Source of the DNA: Lysinibacillus_B sp050613145
GTDB lineage: Bacteria > Bacillota > Bacilli > Bacillales_A > Planococcaceae
Assembly: GCF_050613145.1 (NCBI RefSeq)
Contig: NZ_CP192507.1
Coordinates: forward strand, 868,001 to 932,000
DNA length: 64,000 nucleotides
Direction of reading: 5' to 3'
Position numbers and translations under genes: made by a program. Shown piece after piece: positions 7,440 to 16,456 of this stretch (within the stretch, counting starts at the first letter, position 1; each line of letters opens with the position of its first letter). The notes beneath the pieces were generated by a model, which searched no databases, was not told where the DNA came from, and worked only from the letters and a program-made list of their open reading frames with translations.

Positions 7440-8828
7440 ATGCGTTTTACACAGCTAGATGTTGAAAAAATGATTGATGAACAGCGCACTTTTTATTTCA
7501 CACGTGCCACAAAAGATGTGATGTTTCGTAAAAATCAGCTTTTAAAATTAAAAGAAACGATAAAAAAATATGAGCAAGATGTTATACAAGCATTAAAGCA
7601 GGATTTGCATAAGAGTGAATTTGAGGCGTATGCAACAGAAATTGGCATTGTGTACGATTCAATTTCGTATATGCTGAAAAATATTGAGGAATGGATGAAG
7701 CCTGAAATCGTGAAAACGCCGATTCAATTCCAGCCAGGAAAAAGCTTTATTGTACGTGAGCCATATGGCGTTGTATTGATTATCGCTCCGTTCAATTATC
7801 CATTCCAATTAGTGATGGAACCATTAATTGGTGCTATTATTGGCGGGAATACAGCGATTGTGAAACCGTCTGAATCCAGCGTACATACAGCGGCGATTGT
7901 AAAAAAAATAATAGAAGAAGCGTTTGAGCCGCGTTATGTACGTGTTGTAGAAGGTGAAAAAGAAGAAGTAACGGCACTGATTCATGCATCGTTTGATTAT
8001 ATTTTCTTTACAGGAAGTGTAGCAATCGGAAAAGTTGTGGCAAAGGCAGCAGCAGAGCGTCTCACACCAATTGCTTTGGAGCTTGGCGGTAAAAGTCCAG
8101 CGATTGTCGATCAAACAGCTAATTTAGAAGTCGCTGCGAAACGCATTGTTTGGGGGAAATTCAGCAACGCTGGGCAAACATGTGTAGCCCCAGATTATGT
8201 ACTTGTCCAGCGCTCTGTTTATAAAGAATTTGTGAAAATGATGCAAAAAACGATTACGAAGTTCTATGGTAAAGACGCACAAACAAGTAATGATTTTGGC
8301 CGTATTATAAATGAGCGTCAGTTCCGCCGTTTAGAATCCATTTTACAAGCAGAAAGGGCCAATATTACATTTGGCGGAAAAACAGACCGTGAGGATTTAT
8401 ATATCGAGCCAACCATTATTGAAAATGTCGATTGGAATAGTCTGGTCATGGAGGACGAGTTATTCGGTCCTATTATGCCAATCATGGCTTATGAAGATTT
8501 ACCACGTGTCATTCATTGTGTAAGAGGGTTACCGAAGCCACTTGCTGCTTATTTATTTTCTGAAAATGAGCAGGCGATTGATTACTTTTTAGAAGAGTTG
8601 CCATTTGGCGGTGGTTGCATTAATGATGTCATCACGCATGTTGGCAATGCCCATTTACCATTCGGTGGGGTAGGTCCTTCAGGTGTGAAGGCTTATCACG
8701 GGAAGGCGAGCTTTGAAAACTTCACGCATCCGAAGTCTATTTTAAAGCGCTCCAATAAATTAGCAAATAATTTATTATTCCCACCATATAAGCAAAAAGT
8801 AAAATTAGTACGTACCATTATGAAATAA
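7440..8828 (+). CDS. Aldehyde dehydrogenase (class 3 / YwdH-like)
   Basis: A 462-aa NAD(P)-dependent aldehyde dehydrogenase that oxidises aldehydes to acids. Conserved parts are the cofactor region PFNYPFQL...GNTAIVKPSE, the FFTGSVAIGK motif, the general-base Glu in ELGGKSP, the nucleophile Cys in NAGQTCVAPDY and the GPIMPIM segment. The C-terminal hydrophobic/basic tail resembles membrane-associated class 3 enzymes. I prefer the ATG at 7440 (MRFTQ) because the AGAGGAGG site lies 7 bases before it; the ATG at 7434 would leave no spacer. It is monocistronic, with a strong terminator after it. Confidence 0.93.
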   Translation: MRFTQLDVEKMIDEQRTFYFTRATKDVMFRKNQLLKLKETIKKYEQDVIQALKQDLHKSEFEAYATEIGIVYDSISYMLKNIEEWMKPEIVKTPIQFQPGKSFIVREPYGVVLIIAPFNYPFQLVMEPLIGAIIGGNTAIVKPSESSVHTAAIVKKIIEEAFEPRYVRVVEGEKEEVTALIHASFDYIFFTGSVAIGKVVAKAAAERLTPIALELGGKSPAIVDQTANLEVAAKRIVWGKFSNAGQTCVAPDYVLVQRSVYKEFVKMMQKTITKFYGKDAQTSNDFGRIINERQFRRLESILQAERANITFGGKTDREDLYIEPTIIENVDWNSLVMEDELFGPIMPIMAYEDLPRVIHCVRGLPKPLAAYLFSENEQAIDYFLEELPFGGGCINDVITHVGNAHLPFGGVGPSGVKAYHGKASFENFTHPKSILKRSNKLANNLLFPPYKQKVKLVRTIMK

Positions 8829-8834
8829 ATAATA

Positions 8835-8866
8835 GGCTCGCTGTCAATGACAGCGAGCCTTCTTTT
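8835..8866. terminator. Strong intrinsic terminator
   Basis: GGCTCGCTGTCA (8835-8846) is complementary to TGACAGCGAGCC (8848-8859) and is followed by TTCTTTT. It lies between the convergent aldehyde dehydrogenase and ahpF genes. Confidence 0.9.
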
Positions 8867-8874
8867 CCCACATT

Positions 8875-10404
8875 TTAGTTACGGATGAGATAATCAAAGG
8901 CGCCTAGTGCAGCTGTTGCACCTGAGCCCATAGAGATGATAATTTGCTTATAAGCACTATCTGTACAGTCACCTGCTGCGAACACACCAGGGATTGTTGT
9001 AGCACCGTGCTTATCCACAACGATTTCACCCATACGTGTTTTTTCAAGTTGGTCACCTAACCAGTCTGTGTTTGGCACAAGACCGATTAAAATGAACACA
9101 CCTTGTAAATCGATATGGTGTTCTTCGCCAGACTCACGGTCAATATACGAAATACCATCTACTTTATCTGTACCTGTAATTTCTTTTGTTTGTACATTTT
9201 TTAGCACCGTTACGTTCGGTAAGCTATAAAGACGATTTTGTAATACTTGGTCTGCCTTTAATTCTGGCATGAATTCAAGAACTGTGACATTGTTAACGAT
9301 TCCTGCAAGGTCGATGGCTGCTTCGATACCCGAGTTACCGCCACCGATCACTGCTACATCTTTCCCTGCAAATAGAGGACCATCACAGTGTGGACAGTAA
9401 GCTACACCTTTGTTTTTGAATTCGGCTTCACCTGGAGCCCCTACATTGCGCCAACGAGCCCCTGTTGAAAGAATGACTGTTTTACTTTTCAGTACCGCCC
9501 CATTTTCAAGCTCGATTTCGATTAACTCTTTTTTCTCTAAACGTGTTGCACGTTGTAAGTTCATCACGTCGATTGGGTAATCTTTTACGTGCTCTTCAAG
9601 GTTAGCTACAAATTTCGGCCCTTCTGTTGCCGTTGTACCGATAATATTTTCGATTGCTAATGTGTCATTTACTTGACCACCAAAGCGCTCTGCCACAATA
9701 CCTGTACGAATCCCTTTACGTGCTGCATAAATCGCTGCACTTGCACCTGCTGGGCCACCGCCTACAACAAGTACATCGAAAGGTTCTTTGTTATCAAATT
9801 CTGAAGCGTCTGGACCGCCACCTAATTTGCCTAAAATCTCTTCTAATGTCATACGTCCGCTACCGAATGTTTCCCCATTTAAGAAGACTGTTGGTACTGC
9901 CATAATATCTTTGCTTTCCACTTCTTCTTTAAATGCTGCGCCGTCGATCATTGTGTGTGAAATGTTAGGGTTTAACACACTCATAATGTTCAGTGCTTGT
10001 ACAACATCCGGACAGTTGTGACAACTTAAGCTTACATATGTTTCGAATCGATATTCGCCTTTGATATTTTTAATTTGATCAATGACGTTTTGCTCTACTT
10101 TCGGTGCACGACCACTAACTTGTAGTAGTGCTAGCACTAATGATGTAAATTCATGTCCTAGTGGAACACCAGCAAATACGATACCTGTGTCTTCGCCAAC
10201 ACGGTTTACGCTAAAGCTAGGCGTTCTATGTAGCGATACTTGTTCCACTTGGATACGAGAAGACATTGATTTTAATTCATCTACTAAAGCAAGCATGTCG
10301 CGTGATACATCGTCTGAGCCCACGCTTACTTTTAGCACGATATTGCCCTCTAATAGCTCTAAATATTGCGCTAACTGTGCTTTAATTTCTGCATCTAATT
10401 TCAT
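8875..10404 (-). CDS. ahpF: Alkyl hydroperoxide reductase subunit F
   Basis: A 509-aa NADH-dependent flavoprotein disulfide reductase that re-reduces AhpC. The N-terminal tandem thioredoxin-fold domain carries the C128-H-N-C131 centre. A linker leads to the FAD domain (GGGPAG, 215-220), and the thioredoxin-reductase-like core has C337-P-H-C340. The C-terminal FAD motif GVFAAGDCTD is present, so all catalytic parts are intact. It lies 14 bases downstream of ahpC in the usual ahpCF order and is probably under the PerR control seen upstream of ahpC. Confidence 0.97.
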   Translation of the reverse strand: MKLDAEIKAQLAQYLELLEGNIVLKVSVGSDDVSRDMLALVDELKSMSSRIQVEQVSLHRTPSFSVNRVGEDTGIVFAGVPLGHEFTSLVLALLQVSGRAPKVEQNVIDQIKNIKGEYRFETYVSLSCHNCPDVVQALNIMSVLNPNISHTMIDGAAFKEEVESKDIMAVPTVFLNGETFGSGRMTLEEILGKLGGGPDASEFDNKEPFDVLVVGGGPAGASAAIYAARKGIRTGIVAERFGGQVNDTLAIENIIGTTATEGPKFVANLEEHVKDYPIDVMNLQRATRLEKKELIEIELENGAVLKSKTVILSTGARWRNVGAPGEAEFKNKGVAYCPHCDGPLFAGKDVAVIGGGNSGIEAAIDLAGIVNNVTVLEFMPELKADQVLQNRLYSLPNVTVLKNVQTKEITGTDKVDGISYIDRESGEEHHIDLQGVFILIGLVPNTDWLGDQLEKTRMGEIVVDKHGATTIPGVFAAGDCTDSAYKQIIISMGSGATAALGAFDYLIRN

Positions 10405-10418
10405 TAGGAATCTTCTCC

Positions 10419-10982
10419 TTAGATTTTACCTACTAAGTCAAGGCTTGGTTTTAGTGTTTCAGCACCTTCTTGCCATTTTGCTGGACAAACTTCGCCTGGA
10501 TTGTTGCGTACGTATTGAGCTGCTTTAATTTTGTTTACTAAAGTTGAAGCGTCACGACCGATACCGTCAGCGTTGATTTCAACAGCTTGTACAACACCGT
10601 CTGGATCGATGATGAATGTACCACGTTGTGCAAGACCTGATTCTTCGTCTAACACATCAAAAGTACGAGTGATTGTGTGAGATGGGTCACCAATCATGAT
10701 ATATTCGATTTTACCGATTGCTGGTGAAGAATCATGCCAAGCTTTGTGCGTGAAGTGTGTGTCAGTTGATACTGAGTAAACTTCTACACCTAACTCTTTT
10801 AATGCTGCATATTGGTTTTGAAGATCTTCTAATTCAGTTGGGCATACGAATGTGAAGTCTGCTGGGTAGAAGCAAACTACGCTCCATTGACCTTTGAAGT
10901 TTTCAGATGATACGTCGATGAATTCACCTTTTTGATAAGCTTTTGCTGAAAATGGTTCTACTACTTTACCGATTAATGACAT
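10419..10982 (-). CDS. ahpC: Alkyl hydroperoxide reductase subunit C (peroxiredoxin)
   Basis: A 187-aa typical 2-Cys peroxiredoxin that reduces H2O2, organic hydroperoxides and peroxynitrite. The peroxidatic Cys is C47 in FTFVCPTE and the resolving Cys is C166 in EVCPAKW. Start and length match AhpC exactly. An AAGGAGG site precedes the ATG. It is the first gene of ahpCF, with a PerR-type box about 50 bases upstream. Confidence 0.98.
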   Translation of the reverse strand: MSLIGKVVEPFSAKAYQKGEFIDVSSENFKGQWSVVCFYPADFTFVCPTELEDLQNQYAALKELGVEVYSVSTDTHFTHKAWHDSSPAIGKIEYIMIGDPSHTITRTFDVLDEESGLAQRGTFIIDPDGVVQAVEINADGIGRDASTLVNKIKAAQYVRNNPGEVCPAKWQEGAETLKPSLDLVGKI

Positions 10983-11030
10983 TGTTTACTTCCTCCTTGA
11001 TTACATAAAGTAATTGCAATAATTCCTTTT

Positions 11031-11045
11031 TTATAATAATTATTG
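11031..11045. promoter_or_regulatory. PerR box upstream of ahpCF
   Basis: TTATAATAATTATTG matches the PerR operator TTATAATNATTATAA at 13 of 15 positions. It lies 48 bases upstream of the ahpC start, where the promoter must be. PerR is the Fe/Mn-dependent peroxide-sensing repressor of ahpC in Bacillus, so peroxide induction is expected. The PerR gene itself is not in the window. Confidence 0.8.
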
Positions 11046-11329
11046 CCTATGTGGAAATTATGGTGGAAAACTGATGGGTTTGTCAACCCTCATCATATCC
11101 TGAATTCCCATCAATTATGCATATTATAGATGAAAGAATCCCCAAGTGATAAGGTTCACGCACCATTGACTACAATAGGTTTCGCGAAAATGTCGAAAAT
11201 TAGACATAATTATTCCGGATATTACTAGGCCGATTTTTGTAAGCAATCGCTATAACTACAGTAATAAGCATAGAAATACGCTTCATAATGAGATAAGTTA
11301 GTAGTGAATAATATGTAGGAGGAATAAAA
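11046..11329 (+). other. Intergenic region between ahpC and the deaminase gene
   Basis: This stretch separates two divergent genes and should contain their promoters. Apart from the PerR box at its left edge I see no recognised operator, riboswitch or small gene. A short TTTCGCGAAA palindrome near 11180-11189 is the only other symmetric element. Confidence 0.4.
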
Positions 11330-11782
11330 ATGGATCAATTTATGAAACGAGCAGTAGAATTAGCAATTCAAAATGTGCAGGAAGGTGGACAGCCGTTTGG
11401 TGCCGTGCTTGTGAAGGATGGCCAAATCGTAGCAGAAGGTGTGAATGAGTTACATAAATCATATGACGTTAGCGGGCATGCTGAATTGCTGGCGATGAGA
11501 AGAGCTCAGGAAAAGATGCAAACCCATCAGTTAACAGGTTATACGATGTATGCTAGTGGAGAACCTTGCGCTATGTGTTTAACAGCGATGTACTTTGCAG
11601 GAGTGGATGCTATATTTTATTGTCAGTCAGTAGAAGATGCAGTTGCAGTAGGACTGGAGAAATCAAAATTTATTTATGGAGAGTTAAACAAGGAAAAGGA
11701 GGAACGAACACTTACGATTAAACAAATGAAGTTAGCAGAAGGGCAAAAAAATCCGATGCAGCTTTGGAAAGAGCAAGCGTAA
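11330..11782 (+). CDS. Nucleoside/guanine deaminase (CMP/dCMP-type zinc fold)
   Basis: A 150-aa cytosolic zinc deaminase. The zinc site is H50-A-E52 (Glu as proton shuttle) with P-C80-x-x-C83. The QPFGAVLVKDGQIVAEG opening and C-terminal PMQLW are typical of the GuaD/tRNA-adenosine deaminase-like group. Length and sequence style are closest to Bacillus guanine deaminase, but substrate identity is inferred. A TAGGAGGAA site precedes the start. It stands alone. Confidence 0.88.
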   Translation: MDQFMKRAVELAIQNVQEGGQPFGAVLVKDGQIVAEGVNELHKSYDVSGHAELLAMRRAQEKMQTHQLTGYTMYASGEPCAMCLTAMYFAGVDAIFYCQSVEDAVAVGLEKSKFIYGELNKEKEERTLTIKQMKLAEGQKNPMQLWKEQA

Positions 11783-11854
11783 ATTGAAACAAGAGGGATT
11801 TTTTTGAAAGTTCATTCTCATTTAAGGGGGATTTTTTGAGAATGTAGGAGGTAA

Positions 11855-11895
11855 GAAGGGAGTGTCCAGAAAGTAAAAACTTTCCGCCCCCCCTT
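11855..11895. repeat. Hairpin repeat with GAAAGT-AAAA-ACTTTC core (copy 1)
   Basis: An imperfect hairpin, AAGGGAGTGTCCAGAAAGT with ACTTTCCGCCCCCCCTT and an AAAA loop, lies between the convergent deaminase and kinase genes. The same core recurs at 27443-27480 and 57193-57235. It probably acts as a terminator here. Confidence 0.6.
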
Positions 11896-11903
11896 CTGGT
11901 TAG

Positions 11904-13490
11904 TTAATCTACCTTACTTCCGTGATTGATAGTTGGGAAACTAATTAAAATGCTTGTACCGATGTTTTCTTCGCTTTGAATTGTAATTGTTCCTTTGTGG
12001 TCTTGAATAATTTTATTTATAATCATCATTCCGAGGCCAGTCCCTTTAGATTTTGTAGTATAGAACGGCTCAAAAATACGCTCTAATAGGTGAGGAGGAA
12101 TTCCGCTACCGGTATCTTTAATATAGATATATAATTTTCCTTCATCATTACACATTTCAATATCGAGTTGGCCATTTTCATCAATTGCTTCCATTGCGTT
12201 TTTCATCAAATTCATAAATACTTGTTTAATTTGATTGGCATTGCCGTGAATCGTAGTATGACAATGATTTAATTGCAAGTTGTATTGTATATGGCGATTT
12301 TGCATTTCAATTGAAAAAAGCTGTAAAATATCTTGTAAAATTTCATCAATTTGTATTGTGTTAAATGTCTCGACTTGCGGGCGAGAAAGTACTAAAAATT
12401 CTGAAATAATGACGTTAATGCGTTCAATTTCTGACTGAATCAGTTCGGTGTACATTTTATATGGAGACCGCTCATCGTCATTCATCATTTGCACAAAACC
12501 TGAAATCACGGTCATAGGGTTACGAATTTCGTGTGCTACCTCGGCCGCCAATTCACCTGCAAGCTTTAGTTTTTCTGATTGGATAATCAGTCGTTCATTT
12601 TCTTTAATCATCGAAATATCACGTGAAATGACCGATGTACCAATCATCTCGCCATGTTTGTCGTAAATGGGCGATAGTGAAATTTGGGCATCAAAAACGG
12701 TACCATCTTTTTTCATATCCTGTGTTTCAAGCAAATGAAAGCGTGCGCCTCTGAGTAATTGTGTACGTCTTTTTTCGGCAACTTCCATGTTTTGGGGTGG
12801 TACGAGTGGAAGGGTATGGCCGATGCACTCCTCACGTACCCAGCCGTATAATTTTTCGAATGCTGGATTTACTTCCCGAATACGATTATTTAAATCAAAT
12901 ACGGCAATAGCGTCCTCTGCATGCTCAAAAAATAGACGAAGATACGCCTCTGTGGATGCTTGTTCTTTTTCGCGTTTAATATTCGCATTTTCGCGTTTTT
13001 TCCATAGTTTTCGAACGCAGATTGACTGCGTAATACTAATGATACAAATAAGAGAGAAGAAGAAGATATATGTTTGTGTGAGTTCATAAGGCGTGAATTG
13101 TTTGGATGGGAAAAAAAACAACAAAATGCCCCCTGCTTGCACACTACATATAAGCGTAACGATGATGTTAATCCAAATGGAACGATAAATGCTAAACATT
13201 AGAATAAGAAAAATAAACAAATACAATGTAAATACATAGTCGCTTTGTATAACTAAAAATACAGTCAAAACATTCCAAGTACTAATCAACATCATTTGCA
13301 TGAATTTAGGGGGTGTTTTAATAAAAAAAAGAAAGCCTAAAAGCGCAAGGCAGGCAAGTATAACGATAGGATAATGATAATGATCCAAAAACCATCCACT
13401 AAACAGTGCAAACATATATAGTAAAGAGCTAATTGTCATGGAATAATAGATAAATAAATTCCGTTTATGCAAAACTTCTAGCTGTTGCAT
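11904..13490 (-). CDS. Membrane PAS sensor histidine kinase (sporulation-kinase type)
   Basis: A 528-aa kinase with about five to six membrane helices in residues 12-158. A PAS domain spans about 183-300 (AEDAIAVFDLNNRIREVNPAF), followed by HisKA with the phospho-accepting H320 in EVAHEIRNP. The HATPase_c domain has the N box (NLMKNAMEAI), the G1 box (DTGSGI) and GTGLGM. The architecture resembles the orphan sporulation kinases of Bacillus (KinB/KinC-like) that feed the Spo0 phosphorelay. No response regulator gene is adjacent, consistent with an orphan kinase. The signal is unknown. Confidence 0.9.
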   Translation of the reverse strand: MQQLEVLHKRNLFIYYSMTISSLLYMFALFSGWFLDHYHYPIVILACLALLGFLFFIKTPPKFMQMMLISTWNVLTVFLVIQSDYVFTLYLFIFLILMFSIYRSIWINIIVTLICSVQAGGILLFFFPSKQFTPYELTQTYIFFFSLICIISITQSICVRKLWKKRENANIKREKEQASTEAYLRLFFEHAEDAIAVFDLNNRIREVNPAFEKLYGWVREECIGHTLPLVPPQNMEVAEKRRTQLLRGARFHLLETQDMKKDGTVFDAQISLSPIYDKHGEMIGTSVISRDISMIKENERLIIQSEKLKLAGELAAEVAHEIRNPMTVISGFVQMMNDDERSPYKMYTELIQSEIERINVIISEFLVLSRPQVETFNTIQIDEILQDILQLFSIEMQNRHIQYNLQLNHCHTTIHGNANQIKQVFMNLMKNAMEAIDENGQLDIEMCNDEGKLYIYIKDTGSGIPPHLLERIFEPFYTTKSKGTGLGMMIINKIIQDHKGTITIQSEENIGTSILISFPTINHGSKVD

Positions 13491-13592
13491 AAATGCACCT
13501 CAAATCAAGTTAATATTTTCATGATACATGATTTAAGTATGTCGATAAATGATGAATTTTGATATGATAAATAAAATTGAGGGGGAAACGGC

Positions 13593-14654
13593 ATGAACTA
13601 CAAATTTAACGAGGAAAATACAGTAAATTTGATAGAAAAATTAGTGAATGTTCCTAGTCCATCCGGATTTACAACGGAAGTTATGCGCGGCATAGCAAAT
13701 TATTTGCGTGATGTAGGCATTACGTATAAACGTACTTATAAAGGCGCGTTAATTGTCACGATGGTAGGTGAAAATACAGTGCAACATCGTTTACTAACTG
13801 CACATGTCGATACACTCGGTGCCATCGTAAAGGAAATTAAGCCAAGTGGTCGGTTAAAGCTGGCGATGATTGGTGGATTTAATTGGAACGCCGTAGAGGG
13901 CGAATACTGTAATATTCATACTGCAACTGGCGAGCGTATTCGTGGTACAATTTTAATGCACGAAACAACGGTCCATGTTTATCGTGGAGCAGGTGATATA
14001 AAGCGTGATGAAAACCATATTGAAGTACGTATTGATGCAAAAACAACGTCAGCGAAAGAAACATGTGAATTAGGTATTGAAGTTGGGGATTTTGTCTCAT
14101 TTGATGTCCGCTTTGAAAAGACGACAACAGGTTTTATTAAGTCACGTCATTTAGATGATAAAGTAAGTACAGCTCTACTGTTAGAATTGATGAAATACGT
14201 AAAAGAGCATGATCTAAAATTACCGTATACAACGCATTTCTATATTTCCAACAATGAGGAGATCGGCTATGGAGGCAATTCTAATATTCCAGTCGAAGTT
14301 GTAGAATATGTTGCCGTTGATATGGGGGCAATTGGTGACGGACAAGCAAGTGATGAGTATACGGTGTCTATTTGTGCAAAAGATTCAAGTGGTCCATATC
14401 ATTATGAGCTTACACGCCATTTAGTCAACTTAGCGAAGGCACAAAATATAGACTATAAATTAGATATTTATCCGTATTACGGTTCGGATGCATCAGCAGC
14501 TATTCGTGCAGGATTTGATGTACGTCATGCATTATTTGGTCCTGGTATTGAGTCAAGTCATGCATACGAGCGTACACATGTAGATTCATTAAAAGCAACA
14601 GCCAAGCTTCTATACGCTTACATTATGTCACCGATGGTAGAAATGGAGGAGTAA
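13593..14654 (+). CDS. M42-family metallo-aminopeptidase
   Basis: A 353-aa cytosolic, usually dodecameric, peptidase with two metal ions. Visible ligands and catalytic residues are H71-x-D73 in TAHVDTLG, D188/D189 in HLDDKVS, the base Glu pair E222-E223 in NNEEIGYGG, D244 in VAVDMG, and a C-terminal His in SSHAYERTH. The family cleaves N-terminal residues from peptides (glutamyl/deblocking aminopeptidase or endoglucanase M-like). The start follows GAGGGGGAAA. The stop is 2 bases before murE, so the two genes are probably co-transcribed and translationally coupled. Confidence 0.93.
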   Translation: MNYKFNEENTVNLIEKLVNVPSPSGFTTEVMRGIANYLRDVGITYKRTYKGALIVTMVGENTVQHRLLTAHVDTLGAIVKEIKPSGRLKLAMIGGFNWNAVEGEYCNIHTATGERIRGTILMHETTVHVYRGAGDIKRDENHIEVRIDAKTTSAKETCELGIEVGDFVSFDVRFEKTTTGFIKSRHLDDKVSTALLLELMKYVKEHDLKLPYTTHFYISNNEEIGYGGNSNIPVEVVEYVAVDMGAIGDGQASDEYTVSICAKDSSGPYHYELTRHLVNLAKAQNIDYKLDIYPYYGSDASAAIRAGFDVRHALFGPGIESSHAYERTHVDSLKATAKLLYAYIMSPMVEMEE

Positions 14655-14656
14655 TT

Positions 14657-16129
14657 ATGTACGCTGAAGAGATTTTAAGCGCACTTCCACAAAAGAAAGT
14701 AATAGGGCGCCTGCCTAATAATATTAAAGATATGGCAATTGACTCGCGGGCTGTAGGACCGAGTACATTATTTATTTGCATTAAAGGATATACCGTAGAT
14801 GGACATGATTTTGCTCAAAAGGCAGTAGATGCAGGAGCGACAATTGTCGTTACAGAGCGTGAGCTACATTTAATAGGTGATGTTGCGCAAGTTATAGTGG
14901 ATAGCACAGATCGAGCGCTAGGCTTACTTGCAGCGAAGTTTTTTGATTATCCTTCAAATGATATTACAATGATTGGTGTCACAGGAACAAACGGTAAGAC
15001 AAGTGTGACGGGGATTATCCATAATATTTTAATTGGCATGGGTGAAAAATCAGCGTTAACAGGAACAATTGGCTTTAATTTAAACGGTGTATTGTATGAA
15101 TCAGCAAATACAACAAGTGATGCGTTAAGCACACAGCAAATGATTTTCCGCGCCAAAATGGAAGGTTGCCGTGCGATGGTTATGGAAGTATCGTCACATG
15201 GGTTATCCCTAGGGCGTTTAGCTGGAGTTGATTATGATGTCGCAATTTTCACAAATTTAACGCATGATCATCTTGATTTCCATGGCACAATGGAGGATTA
15301 CGGCAATGCGAAAGGGTTGTTATTCTCTCAATTAGGACAAGATTTATCAACATCTAAATCGGTCGTATTGAATGCGGATGATTCATGGAGTGAGCGATAT
15401 GCCAAATTAACACCGTTTCCCGTTTGGACATATGGTTTACAACATGAAGCGATGTTTAGCGCAAAAAATATTCGCTATGAGGACGGCATGACATATTTTG
15501 ATATGTTGACACCAGAAGGTACATATCCAATTTCCATGCATTTACTGGGTGAATTCAATATTTATAATGTGTTAGCAGCAACAGCTATGTTTTATGCGCG
15601 CGGTTTTGCATTAGAATTAGTCGTAGAACAAATTGAAAAATTACCGCCAGTAAAAGGGCGGATGGAAAAAGTCGAAACCGATTTGCCGATTCAAATCTTT
15701 ATTGACTATGCGCATACACCAGATGCGATTGAAAAGGCCATTAATGCGGCAATGCCTTATAAAAAACCAGAAAATAAGTTGATTTTCTTAGTCGGTACAG
15801 GTGGTGGACGTGATAAAACGAAGCGTCCAACGATGGCTGAAAAAGCATCTGTTGCTGATTATGTGGTGCTGACAACGGATGATCCACGTTATGAGCCATA
15901 CGATAGCATTACAGGTGATTTAGCAAAGGGTATGCTACATGAGCATTATGCTTGTATTGGCGACCGTGCAGAAGCAGTACGCCATGCTGTTAGTGTTGCA
16001 GAGCCAGGGGATATTATCATTTTCGCCGGTAAAGGACATGAAGATTATCAAATTATTGAAAACACGAAATATCCGCATTCAGATGCTCAAATTGCTATTG
16101 AAGCAGGAAAAGAACAATTTAATCGTTAA
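14657..16129 (+). CDS. murE: UDP-MurNAc-tripeptide synthetase (MurE)
   Basis: This 490-aa cytoplasmic ATP-dependent ligase adds the third amino acid to UDP-MurNAc-L-Ala-D-Glu. The P-loop GVTGTNGKTS is at 107-116, the carbamylated Lys is K219 in NAKG, and the C-terminal substrate motif is D408-D-P-R411. DAP-adding enzymes typically have DNPR here. The Asn-to-Asp change occurs in some lysine-adding enzymes, so the substrate (L-Lys or meso-DAP) is open. Planococcaceae commonly have Lys-type walls, which favours lysine. It is not in a dcw cluster: its neighbours are an M42 peptidase and an IS element. Confidence 0.93.
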   Translation: MYAEEILSALPQKKVIGRLPNNIKDMAIDSRAVGPSTLFICIKGYTVDGHDFAQKAVDAGATIVVTERELHLIGDVAQVIVDSTDRALGLLAAKFFDYPSNDITMIGVTGTNGKTSVTGIIHNILIGMGEKSALTGTIGFNLNGVLYESANTTSDALSTQQMIFRAKMEGCRAMVMEVSSHGLSLGRLAGVDYDVAIFTNLTHDHLDFHGTMEDYGNAKGLLFSQLGQDLSTSKSVVLNADDSWSERYAKLTPFPVWTYGLQHEAMFSAKNIRYEDGMTYFDMLTPEGTYPISMHLLGEFNIYNVLAATAMFYARGFALELVVEQIEKLPPVKGRMEKVETDLPIQIFIDYAHTPDAIEKAINAAMPYKKPENKLIFLVGTGGGRDKTKRPTMAEKASVADYVVLTTDDPRYEPYDSITGDLAKGMLHEHYACIGDRAEAVRHAVSVAEPGDIIIFAGKGHEDYQIIENTKYPHSDAQIAIEAGKEQFNR

Positions 16130-16143
16130 TTTGAAGAAAGCTA

Positions 16144-16152
16144 CCTTTATAT
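16144..16152 (+). repeat. Left target-site duplication of the IS
   Basis: CCTTTATAT abuts the left end of the IS and is repeated exactly at 18027-18035 on the right. It comprises the end of the left stem arm and the loop of a terminator hairpin now split by the element. Confidence 0.8.
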
Positions 16153-16183
16153 AAGGGCACTGAAAAAGTCTTTAAATAAGTTA

Positions 16184-16226
16184 AGCCAGTTCTTGAGCAA
16201 GACATCGTTCAAGAACTGGCTTTTTT
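16184..16226 (+). terminator. Insulating terminator inside the left end of the IS
   Basis: AGCCAGTTCTTGA (16184-16196) pairs perfectly with TCAAGAACTGGCT (16209-16221), followed by six T. It would stop read-through from the murE side before the transposase gene and may replace the split murE terminator. Confidence 0.85.
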
Positions 16227-16231
16227 CTGCG

Positions 16232-16370
16232 ATGTCGTTGCTTTCCGTTGCGGCGAACGCTTTTCTGGGGGCGAGCCTTGAGCCGCTTCCCTCGCTGCGC
16301 TCAGTCCAGGGTCTCAAGCTGCTCGCTAATCCCCTAGAAGTCGTCGCCTCCACTCCAATCAACGGGTAAC
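16232..16370 (-). repeat. Dispersed intergenic repeat (family B), copy inside the IS
   Basis: About 135 bp ending CCACTCCAATCAACG, with the internal motifs GAGCCGCTTCCCTCGCTGCG and CTCAGTCCAGGGTCTC. The same motifs occur at 51664-51792 and, inverted and more divergent, at 52011-52150. It is a structured non-coding repeat common in Bacillales intergenic DNA. Here it lies between the IS left end and the transposase promoter. Confidence 0.8.
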
Positions 16371-16456
16371 GACTAAGAACGAATTCATCACTCTCTCACC
16401 TAAAAAAAGTGATTTTCTTGTATAATAGAAGGAACGAATTACAGGTGGTGCTCCCA

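Noticed and set aside
16147..16362. Minus-strand 71-codon frame at the IS left end
   Set aside because: It spans the IS end and the family B repeat and has no translation signals; it is a product of the repeat sequence.
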